From the NCBI RefSeq assembly GCF_001905345.1, contig NZ_LFBV01000010.1, positions 410,224 through 474,223 on the forward strand: a DNA stretch of 64,000 nt. The letters are read 5' to 3'. The notes beneath the pieces are model-generated. The model was not told where the DNA came from and searched no databases. It was given only the letters and a program-made list of their open reading frames with translations. Each line of letters begins with the position of its first letter. Positions within the stretch are counted from its first letter, which is position 1. The stretch comes from Streptomyces uncialis (GTDB lineage Bacteria > Actinomycetota > Actinomycetes > Streptomycetales > Streptomycetaceae). Position numbers and translations under genes: made by a program. Positions 52,475 to 60,154 of the stretch are shown piece by piece.

Positions 52475-55400
52475 ATGACCCCCAACCCCCAGCGGGCACC
52501 CCGCTCCGGTGCGAGACGCGCGGCACGCATAGCCGTGGCCGCGGGCCTGGTCGCCGCGCTCTCCGCCGCCGGCCCCCTGCCCTCGGCCTTCTCCGCGGAC
52601 AGCGAGCCTGTCCCGGCCGACGCCGCCGTCAAGTCGGCCGACGAGAAGCTCGGTTCCGCCGACGCGGACCTCCTCGTCGCCGCCAAGGCCAGTGGCGCGA
52701 AGAACGTCACGATGATGATCGCCACCGCGCCCGGCGCGACCGAGCAGGTCAAGGACCAGCTCGACGCCGTCCAGGGCGGCTCGGTGGCCCGCACGCACGA
52801 CAAGCTCGGCTATGTCCGCGCGACCGTCCCGACGGCGAAGGCCGAAGCGGCCATCGCGGCGGCCGGGAAGCTGCGGTCGGTGCACGGCATCGACCTGCGC
52901 CACGAGATCGAGCTGGACGACCCCTCCCCCTCCGGCGGCGCCAAGGGCACGTCCGGCAAGCGCTCCCCGGCCCCCGGCTCGTACCCGGCGCCGGGCCGTG
53001 ACACCCCCGCGAAGAACCCGTACAACCCGTCCTTCGAGACGGGCGCGGTCGACTTCGTGCAGCAGAACCCGAAGGCCGACGGCCGCGGTGTCACCATCGG
53101 GGTCATCGACTCCGGTGTCGACCTCGGGCACCCGTCGCTCCAGAAGACGACGACCGGCGAGCGCAAGATCGTGGACTGGGTCACCGCGACCGACCCGATC
53201 CTCGACTCGGACGGCACCTGGCGGCGGATGACCAACCCGGTCACCGGACCCGACTTCACCTGGTCGAACACCACCTGGACCGCCCCTGCGGGCAGCTACC
53301 AGATCAGCACCTTCCGCGAGAGCGTCACCGCCAACGGCGACGCCAAGGGCGACCTGAACCGCGACGGCGACACCACCGACGTATGGGCGCTGCTGTACGA
53401 CCCGGCCGCCGGGACCGTACGCGTCGACCTGAACAACAACCAGAACTTCACCGACGACTCGGCCCTGAAGCCCTACAAGGACGGCTTCCAGGTCGGGTAC
53501 TTCGGTACGGACGACCCGGCGACGGCGATCGCCGAGCGGGTGCCGTTCGTGATCGAGATCCGCAAGGACGTGCCGACCGACCCGTACGGCGGTGACTGGG
53601 TCGGCAAGAAGGCCGACTTCGTCAACATCGGCATCATCGAGGGCGACCACGGCACCCATGTCGCCGGTATCGCCGCGGCCAACAGCCTGTTCGGCGGGAA
53701 GATGAACGGTGCCGCGCCCGGCGCCAAGGTCGTCTCCTCGCGCGCCTGTTCCTGGAGCGGCGGCTGCACCAACATCGCGCTGACCGAGGGCATGATCGAC
53801 CTCGTCGTCAACCGCGGTGTGGACATCGTCAACATGTCCATCGGCGGGCTCCCCGCGCTGAACGACGGCAACAACGCGCGTGCCGAGCTCTACACGCGTC
53901 TCATCGACACCTACGGTGTGCAGCTGGTCATCGCGGCCGGCAACGACGGTCCCGGTGTGAACACCATCGGTGACCCGGGCCTCGCGAGCAAGGTCGTCTC
54001 GGTCGGCGCGACGATCTCCAAGGAGACCTGGGCCGCCAACTACGGCTCCGGCGTCCGCAAGTCGTACGCGATGATCCCGTTCTCGTCGCGCGGACCGCGT
54101 GAGGACGGCGGCTTCGCCCCGGTCATCTCCGCGCCCGGCGCGGCCATCAACACCACGCAGACCTGGACCGCGGGCGGTCCGGTCGCCGAGGCCGGCTACC
54201 AGCTGCCGCCCGGCTACTCGATGCTCCAGGGCACCTCGATGGCGTCCCCGCAGGCGGCGGGCGCCTCGGCGCTGCTGCTGTCGGCGGCGAAGCAGCGGGG
54301 CATCGACCTCACCCCGGCGAAGCTGCGCACCGCGCTGACCTCCACCACCAAGGAGGTCCGGGGCGAGCAGGCGCACGCGCAGGGCACCGGTCTGCTCGAC
54401 GTGGTCGGCGCCTGGAAGTCGATCCGGCGCGGCGCGACCGCCCATGAGTACTCGGTCAAGGCCCCCGTCGACACCAACATCGACTGGGCGCTGAAGGACC
54501 CGGGCTTCGGCACCGGTCTCTACGACCGTGAGGGCGGCCTGAAGAAGGGCGAGCGCAAGACGTACGACGTGGTCGTCACGCGTACCTCCGGCCCCGACCG
54601 CCCGGTCCGCCATGAGCTGGACCTGGAGAAAAACCACGAGAACACGTTCCGCATCGTCGGTGACGACGAGGTGCTGCTGCCGCTGAACAAGCCGGTGACC
54701 GTCAAGGTCCAGGCGCGTCCGGTCTCGGGCGGCGTGCACAGCGCGATCCTGGAGGTGGACGACGAGCGCACCGAGGGCGTCGACCACCAGATCATGTCGA
54801 CGGTCGTGGTCTCCACGCCGATCGCCAAGCCGTCGTCGGTGTTCTCGGCGTCCGGTGTCTCGACGCGCAACAGCCACCAGTCGTACTTCGTGACGGTCCC
54901 CGAGGGCGCGAAGAGCCTTGAGGTCAAGATGAGCGGCCTGGCCGCCAAGAGCCAGACCCGGTTCATCACGCTGCACCCGTACGGCGTGCAGATGGAGGAC
55001 TCCAGCACCATCTTCTGCTACCCGAACTACGAGCACCCGCTGAACCAGTGCCGCCCCGACGTGCGCTCGTACCTCAACCCGACGCCGGGCGTCTGGGAGA
55101 TCGAGGTCGAGTCGCGCCGTACGTCGCCGCTGCTGGACAACCCGTTCAAGCTGGACGCGACGGTGCTGGGCGCCTCCTTCGACCCGGCGACCCAGTCGCT
55201 CCCCGAGGCGAAGGTCGGCGTCCCGGCCCCCGTCTCCTGGAAGGTCACGAACAACTTCGCGAAGCTGGAGGGCGCGCTGAAGGGCGGTCCGCTCGGCTCC
55301 ACGAAGGCGGCGCGGCCCACGATCGCGCACCACGACTCGCAGGAGTACCGGATCGTCGTGCCCGCGGGCGCCGCACGGCTCGACGCCTCGGTCGGCAATG

Positions 55401-55798
55401 TCTCGGACGCGGCGGCCGACCTGGACCTCGCCCTGTACAACCAGGCCGGGACGCTGGTGGCGAGTGCCGCCGACGGCGACTCGGAGGAGGCCGTGTCGGT
55501 GCGCAACCCCGCTCCCGGTGAGTACCGGGTGGTGATCGACGGTTACTCGGTTCCCGCAGGGAGCACCGCGTACGACTACCTCGACCTGTTCGTCGCGCCC
55601 TCGCTGGGCTCGATCACGGTCGACGAGACGAAGCGGTTCCCGCTGGGCCTCGGCAGCTCGGTGCAGGTCCCGGCCGAGGTCGTCGCGAACTCCTCGGTCG
55701 CCGCCGACCGTCAGCTCCAGGGCGATGTGCAGCTCGTCAACGAGCGCGGTTCGGTCACGGGTGTCGGCAGCGTGAGGGTCGACAAGGTCGTTCCGTAG
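52475..55798 (+). CDS. secreted subtilisin-like serine protease (S8)
   Basis: A 1107-residue protein. A Sec signal (RSGARRAARIAVAAGLVAALSAAGPLPSAFSADS) is followed by a propeptide region and an S8 catalytic domain with Asp212 (GVIDSGVD), His392 (DHGTHVAG) and Ser588 (GTSMASP). The oxyanion Asn is in AAGNDGPG. A 180-residue insertion separates Asp from His. Two or three beta-sandwich domains (pre-peptidase/bacillopeptidase type) fill the C-terminal 450 residues. The second of two in-frame ATGs (52475) is preferred because AGGG lies 6 bases upstream; ATG 52469 abuts it. It presumably degrades extracellular protein during mycelial growth. Confidence 0.93.
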   Translation: MTPNPQRAPRSGARRAARIAVAAGLVAALSAAGPLPSAFSADSEPVPADAAVKSADEKLGSADADLLVAAKASGAKNVTMMIATAPGATEQVKDQLDAVQGGSVARTHDKLGYVRATVPTAKAEAAIAAAGKLRSVHGIDLRHEIELDDPSPSGGAKGTSGKRSPAPGSYPAPGRDTPAKNPYNPSFETGAVDFVQQNPKADGRGVTIGVIDSGVDLGHPSLQKTTTGERKIVDWVTATDPILDSDGTWRRMTNPVTGPDFTWSNTTWTAPAGSYQISTFRESVTANGDAKGDLNRDGDTTDVWALLYDPAAGTVRVDLNNNQNFTDDSALKPYKDGFQVGYFGTDDPATAIAERVPFVIEIRKDVPTDPYGGDWVGKKADFVNIGIIEGDHGTHVAGIAAANSLFGGKMNGAAPGAKVVSSRACSWSGGCTNIALTEGMIDLVVNRGVDIVNMSIGGLPALNDGNNARAELYTRLIDTYGVQLVIAAGNDGPGVNTIGDPGLASKVVSVGATISKETWAANYGSGVRKSYAMIPFSSRGPREDGGFAPVISAPGAAINTTQTWTAGGPVAEAGYQLPPGYSMLQGTSMASPQAAGASALLLSAAKQRGIDLTPAKLRTALTSTTKEVRGEQAHAQGTGLLDVVGAWKSIRRGATAHEYSVKAPVDTNIDWALKDPGFGTGLYDREGGLKKGERKTYDVVVTRTSGPDRPVRHELDLEKNHENTFRIVGDDEVLLPLNKPVTVKVQARPVSGGVHSAILEVDDERTEGVDHQIMSTVVVSTPIAKPSSVFSASGVSTRNSHQSYFVTVPEGAKSLEVKMSGLAAKSQTRFITLHPYGVQMEDSSTIFCYPNYEHPLNQCRPDVRSYLNPTPGVWEIEVESRRTSPLLDNPFKLDATVLGASFDPATQSLPEAKVGVPAPVSWKVTNNFAKLEGALKGGPLGSTKAARPTIAHHDSQEYRIVVPAGAARLDASVGNVSDAAADLDLALYNQAGTLVASAADGDSEEAVSVRNPAPGEYRVVIDGYSVPAGSTAYDYLDLFVAPSLGSITVDETKRFPLGLGSSVQVPAEVVANSSVAADRQLQGDVQLVNERGSVTGVGSVRVDKVVP

Positions 55799-55852
55799 TA
55801 CCGCGTACCGGGTCCGGGGCCACACGGCCCCGGTGATCCGCCGGTACGCGCC

Positions 55853-55882
55853 AGGGGCGGGCTCCTTCGGGAGTCCGCCCCT
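55853..55882. terminator. convergent terminator
   Basis: AGGGGCGG-G-CTCC-TTC-GGGAG-T-CCGCCCCT is a nearly perfect hairpin between the subtilase and the anti-sigma-like gene. Confidence 0.85.
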
Positions 55883-55912
55883 TTCCCGTGTCCCGAGCCT
55901 CGCGGGTGGCGG

Positions 55913-56800
55913 TCAGCCGCGTGGTCCGGCGCCGTCGCACTCGATCGCCTTCGCGCCGGGCAGCGCCCCTACGACCAGCTCACGCAGTTCCGCCATGTCC
56001 TCGCCGGTGGCCCAGTTGTCGGGGTGGTCCTCGCCCTTCGGGACGCTGATGAGGGTGCGCTGACCGGGCGTCAGCCGGGGGTCGACGTCGTGGTCCATGG
56101 TGACGGTGATGCGCCCTGGTCCCTTGTCCGGCTTGTAGTGCCGTTCGACGTCCAGGGTGATCCGGTCGCGCGGGGCGCCCGGGACGGGTTCCACCCGGGT
56201 GACCGTCCCCTCGAAGATGAGCCGCGAGCAGGCGACGTAGCCCTCCGGGCCGAGCGAGGCGTTGTCGCCCTTGCGGTCCGCGTCCGACGGGAGCGGTCGC
56301 GTGGCCGGCTCCCCGGCGGCCTTGGCGCTCTCGGAGCTCGCGCCGAGACCGCCCGTCGCGTTCAGCCAGCTCACCCCGGCCGCCAGCGCGGCGACACAGG
56401 TCAGCGCCGAGACGCCGACCGCGAACCGCCGGGCGATCCGGCGACCGTCCCGCCGGCCGGGCGGGCGACGCGACGCGGGGCGGGGGGCTCTGGACGCGGC
56501 GGGGGCGGGAGTGGGGACGGGGGGCGCCTCCGGGTCCGGGGTCGGGGCCGTGCCGGAGGACGGGTCGGGGGGCGGGCCGGAGGGACCGGCGGCACCGGAA
56601 GGGTCCGAGGCCGGGTCGGGGGACGGGTCGCGGGCGAGGGTGTCGCCCAGGAGCCGCAGTCCGGCGCGGAGTTCGGCGAGGTCGGCGACGGCCGCGCGAT
56701 GGGCGGCGGCGGTCGCCGGATCGGCGGACCGTCCGGGGGGCAGGGGCTCGTCCAGGATCGCCGACATCAGTACGTCGTCGTGGGGCAGCTCCTCGGTCAT
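55913..56800 (-). CDS. putative membrane anti-sigma factor
   Basis: A 295-residue protein. Residues 1-60 are helical and acidic (HDDVLMSAILDEPLPPG; ADLAELRAGLRLLGDTLA), a Pro/Ala/Ser-rich linker follows (60-115), then one membrane helix (FAVGVSALTCVAALAAGVSWL, about 128-148) and an outer domain with two cysteines (VACSRL and IECDGA). The arrangement sigma gene then single-helix protein, 1 base apart, is the hallmark of an anti-sigma partner. The zinc HxxxCxxC motif of ZAS anti-sigma factors is absent, so it would be a non-ZAS type. ATG 56800. Confidence 0.72.
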   Translation of the reverse strand: MTEELPHDDVLMSAILDEPLPPGRSADPATAAAHRAAVADLAELRAGLRLLGDTLARDPSPDPASDPSGAAGPSGPPPDPSSGTAPTPDPEAPPVPTPAPAASRAPRPASRRPPGRRDGRRIARRFAVGVSALTCVAALAAGVSWLNATGGLGASSESAKAAGEPATRPLPSDADRKGDNASLGPEGYVACSRLIFEGTVTRVEPVPGAPRDRITLDVERHYKPDKGPGRITVTMDHDVDPRLTPGQRTLISVPKGEDHPDNWATGEDMAELRELVVGALPGAKAIECDGAGPRG

Positions 56801-56801
56801 C

Positions 56802-57347
56802 TCACACCACCTCGTCCTCGTGCAGCCGCGCGCGCAGGGCCCGTACCGCCGTGTACAGCCTGCTCTTGACCGTGCCCTCCGGGACGCCGAGCCGGTCCGC
56901 GATCTCCCGTACCGGCAGGTCGGCGTAGAAGCGCAGCACGATCACCTGGCGCTGGCTGTCCGGGAGGCCGTCCAGCCCCTGGGCGAGGGCGACCGACAGG
57001 ACCCGGGTGTCCTCGCCGCCGCCCGGCTGCTCGGCGGGCAGCGAGGCGAGACGTTCACCGACGCGTTCCTGACGGCGTCTGGAGCGGTGCCAGTCCATCG
57101 CGAGGTTGGAGGCGACCACGGCGGCCCACGCCGCCACGTCACGGGGTGCCTCCTGCCCCTTCGCCGCGCGCTCCAGCAGCCGCAGCCGGACCTGCTGCAC
57201 CCCGTCCGGCAGGTCCGACCGCGGCACTCCCCCGAGCGCCAGGACCGCGCGTACCCGGTCCTCCTGTGCCTCGTCCAGCGGGTCCGCGTCCCGGACGGTC
57301 TCCCGGGACGGCTCCCGGACCGTGTCCCGGACTCGTCGCCACAGCAA
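56802..57347 (-). CDS. ECF RNA polymerase sigma factor
   Basis: A 181-residue sigma-70 family protein. Region 2 is VQQVRLRLLERAAKG to AAVVASNLAMDWHRSRRR. Region 4 helix-turn-helix is LPDSQRQVIVLRFYADLPVREIADRLGVPEGTVKSRLYTAVRALR. I place the start at TTG 57347 (MLWRRVRDTVREPSR), which has GGGAGGAG 6 bases upstream; GTG 57461 would add 38 residues with no ribosome site and no sigma similarity. It is followed by the putative anti-sigma gene. By position it matches the sigma gene next to asd in S. coelicolor (recalled). Confidence 0.9.
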   Translation of the reverse strand: MLWRRVRDTVREPSRETVRDADPLDEAQEDRVRAVLALGGVPRSDLPDGVQQVRLRLLERAAKGQEAPRDVAAWAAVVASNLAMDWHRSRRRQERVGERLASLPAEQPGGGEDTRVLSVALAQGLDGLPDSQRQVIVLRFYADLPVREIADRLGVPEGTVKSRLYTAVRALRARLHEDEVV

Positions 57348-57707
57348 TGGCCGCTCCTCCCCTCGCCCCGCGCTCCGGGGTCCCCCGGGCCCTGTGTCGC
57401 TCCTATGACGCCGGAGGACACGGAAACGTTCGAACGGGTTCTCCGCCCGGTCCGCGCGCACGGAAGGTGGGACCCGGGCGCTGCGGAGTGACCGGGCGTC
57501 CCACTTCCCGGGAAGAGGGACGCTGGATTGGACACACGGGACGTGGACAGACGCATCATGGAACCGTTCGGCCGTCCTCGTACGTCAGCAGAGGTGTACG
57601 TACGGGGACGAAACACCTCAGAATCCCCGTACAGCGCGGTACGGACGCCGTAGTACACCCGGGCGGGCAGCCGACGCCCCGGGGCACAGCACCCAGAAGG
57701 AGTCACC
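57348..57707. promoter_or_regulatory. divergent sigma/asd promoter gap
   Basis: This 360-bp gap has a perfect 12-bp palindrome CTTCCCGGGAAG at 57504-57515. GAAGGAG lies just before asd. ECF sigma factors often activate their own promoter, which should be in this gap; I could not pick a -35/-10 pair with confidence. Confidence 0.45.
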
Positions 57708-58736
57708 GTGAGGATCGGAATCGTCGGAGCCACCGGTCAGGTGGGCACGGTCATGCGCAAGGTGCTCGCCGAGCGGGACTTCCCGGTCGGCGTGCTGCGC
57801 CTGTTCGCCTCGGCCCGGTCCGCCGGTTCCACGATCGACTGGAAGGGCACCGCGGTCACCGTCGAGGACGCCGCCACCGCCGACTACAGCGATCTGGACA
57901 TCGTGCTGTTCTCCGCGGGCGGCGCGACCTCCCGCGCGCTCGCGGAGAAGGTCGCCGCGCAGGGCGCCGTCGTGATCGACAACTCCTCCGCGTGGCGGCG
58001 GGACCCCGAGGTGCCCCTGGTGGTGTCCGAGGTGAACCCGCACGCGATCGCCGACCGGCCCAAGGGGATCATCGCCAACCCGAACTGCACCACGATGGCG
58101 GCGATGCCCGTACTGCGTCCGCTGCACGAGGAGGCCGGGCTCGAAGCGGTGGTCGTGGCGACGTACCAGGCGGTGTCCGGGTCCGGGGTCGCCGGGGTCG
58201 CCGAGCTGCACGGACAGGTGCAGAAGGTCGTGGCCGACGCGGACAAGCTCACGCACGACGGGGACGCCGTGGACTTCCCCGAGCCCGCGGTCTACCAGCG
58301 GCCCATCGCGTTCAACGTCGTGCCCCTCGCCGGGAGCGTCGTGGACGACGGTTCCTTCGAGACCGACGAGGAGCAGAAGCTGCGGCACGAGTCCCGCAAG
58401 ATCCTGGAGATCCCGGAGCTGAAGGTGTCCGGGACCTGTGTGCGGGTGCCGGTCTTCTCGGGGCACTCGCTCCAGATCAACGCGAGGTTCGCGCGGCCGA
58501 TCAGTGTGGAGCGCGCGTACGAGCTGCTGGGCGGGGCGCCCGGGGTGGTGCTGTCCGAGATCCCCACGCCGCTTCAGGCCGCGGGGCGGGACGCGTCGTA
58601 CGTGGGGCGTATCCGGGACGACGAGACCGTCGCGCACGGGCTGGCGCTGTTCGTCTCCAACGACAACCTCCGCAAGGGCGCTGCGCTGAACGCTGTGCAG
58701 ATCGCGGAGCTGGTTGCCGCCAGCCTTTCGTCGTAG
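57708..58736 (+). CDS. asd: aspartate-semialdehyde dehydrogenase
   Basis: A 342-residue enzyme that reduces aspartyl phosphate to aspartate semialdehyde for lysine/diaminopimelate, threonine and methionine synthesis. The N-terminus MRIGIVGATGQVG is the NADP-binding glycine loop. SSAWRRDPEVPLVVSEVN and IANPNCTTMAAMPVL (active Cys near 129) are diagnostic, with the catalytic His in VFSGHSLQIN. GTG 57708 has AAGGAG 6 bases upstream. Without an adjacent lysC, this is probably the second asd copy of the genus (asd2, recalled). Its 3' end faces the 140-bp repeat array. Confidence 0.95.
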   Translation: MRIGIVGATGQVGTVMRKVLAERDFPVGVLRLFASARSAGSTIDWKGTAVTVEDAATADYSDLDIVLFSAGGATSRALAEKVAAQGAVVIDNSSAWRRDPEVPLVVSEVNPHAIADRPKGIIANPNCTTMAAMPVLRPLHEEAGLEAVVVATYQAVSGSGVAGVAELHGQVQKVVADADKLTHDGDAVDFPEPAVYQRPIAFNVVPLAGSVVDDGSFETDEEQKLRHESRKILEIPELKVSGTCVRVPVFSGHSLQINARFARPISVERAYELLGGAPGVVLSEIPTPLQAAGRDASYVGRIRDDETVAHGLALFVSNDNLRKGAALNAVQIAELVAASLSS

Positions 58737-58800
58737 CGGGGCCCGTGCGGGGGCCCGTAGCTGTTCCGGGTCCCCGTGGTCGGTCCGGTGCCCGTGTCTG

Positions 58801-59440
58801 TGGGTTCCACCCGTGGGTGGTTCCGTCGCTGCGCGGGTTCCGGTCGGCTTCGCGCGGTTCCCCGCGCGCCTGGGGTTCCCCGGCTGATCGTGCTTGTTCC
58901 TGTGCGGTACTCGGTGGTCTGCGCAGTTCCCCGCGCCCCTTTGGGGCCACCCGTGGATGGTTCCGTCGCTGCGCGGGTACCGGTCCGTTTTGCGCAGTTC
59001 CCCGCGCCCCTGGGGTTCCCCGGCTCGTCGTGCTTGTTCCTGTGCGGTACTCGGTGGTTTCGCGCAGTTCCCCGCGCCCCTTTGGGGCCACCCGTGGGTG
59101 CTTCCGTCGCTGTGCGGGTCCCGGTCGGCTTCGCGCGGTTCCCCGCGCGCCTGGGGTTCCCCGGCTGATCGTGCTTGTTCCTGTGCGGTACTCGGTGGTC
59201 TGCGCAGTTCCCCGCGCCCCTTTGGGGCCACCCGTGGGTGGTTCCGTCGCTGCGCGGGTCCCGGTCCGTTTTGCGCGGTTCCCCGCGCCCCTGGGGTTCC
59301 CCGGCTGATCGTGCTTGTTCCTGTGCGGTACTCGGTGGTCTGCGCAGTTCCCCGCGCCCCTTTGGGGCCACCCGTGGATGGTTCCGTCGCTGTGCGGGTT
59401 CCGGTCGGCTTCGCGCGGTTCCCCGCGCGCCTGGGGTTGA
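58801..59440. repeat. 140-bp tandem array (dimers of 70-bp modules)
   Basis: TGTGCGGTACTCGGTGGT recurs at 58901, 59041, 59182 and 59322 (spacing 140, 141, 140). Each period contains two head motifs (GCGCAGTTCCCC or the variant GCGCGGTTCCCC) followed alternately by a GGGGCCACCCGTGG module and a CTGGGGTTCCCCGGCT module. About 4.5 periods lie between convergent asd and the DUF1203 gene, filling the 733-bp gap. Confidence 0.95.
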
Positions 59441-59469
59441 CCGGGCGCGGGGAAGTGGGCGGGGGCGGG

Positions 59470-59994
59470 TCAGGGGTGGGGGCGGTGGATGGTGAAGAGC
59501 AGGCAGCCGTGTTCCGCTGCTCTCAGCTGGACCAGGGCCACCGCCGGGTCCGCGAACGCCTCGTCCAGTGCCTCGTCGAGAGCGGGGGTCGGCTCCTGGG
59601 GGATCTCCATGAACCGCCCTCCGGCGATCCGCCCGTCCGCGTCGTAGCGCCGCAGCACCCGCAGCGCCCCGGGCCGGGCGAACGGATACCCGGCCGCACC
59701 GGCCACGGGCCCCCCGCAGTCCTCCGCGTGGATGAAGACGGGCCCCTGCTCGTCGTACGCCCCGGGACGGGCCCAGCGCTCGGCGGCCCAGCGCCGCAGC
59801 GGCGCGTACGACACGAGCGCGACGGACTCACCGGGGCGGCTGCGCCGCAGACAGCACCGCAGCGGCGCCCCGCCCTCCTCGTCGGTGTACGCCTCGCACG
59901 CGTGCCCGGCGTCATCAGCGGCCCTCAGCTGCGCCAGGGTGGCCGGGTCGATGGGGTGGGCGGGGTGGCGCGGGCGCGAAGTGGTCGTGGTCAT
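59470..59994 (-). CDS. DUF1203 family protein
   Basis: A 174-residue soluble protein. The family pattern is recognisable: LRAADDAGHACEAYTDEEGGAPLRCCLRRSRPGESVALVSYAP, GPVFIHAEDCGG (FIHxxxC), and a C-terminal VQLRAAEHGCLLFTIHR. The conserved His and Cys residues suggest metal or cofactor binding, but no function is established that I know of. ATG 59994 has GAGGG directly upstream; the open frame extends into the pepN control region without homology. It is divergent from pepN. Confidence 0.85.
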   Translation of the reverse strand: MTTTTSRPRHPAHPIDPATLAQLRAADDAGHACEAYTDEEGGAPLRCCLRRSRPGESVALVSYAPLRRWAAERWARPGAYDEQGPVFIHAEDCGGPVAGAAGYPFARPGALRVLRRYDADGRIAGGRFMEIPQEPTPALDEALDEAFADPAVALVQLRAAEHGCLLFTIHRPHP

Positions 59995-60154
59995 GCCCTC
60001 AGCGTGCCGTCCCCACCAGCGGGTTTCCGGCGGAATCCGGACCTCGTGCCCGACGCGCGCGGACGGCCCGATATCCCAGGGCGATCGCCCGGCGGCGCAT
60101 GGAAGGATGACGGGAAACGTCACGAATACGTCATGCGACCTAGGAGATGACCGC

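Noticed and set aside
52115..55825. A 1236-codon open frame antisense to the subtilase
   Set aside because: The plus-strand protease has a full catalytic triad and signal peptide; the antisense product has only shadow composition.
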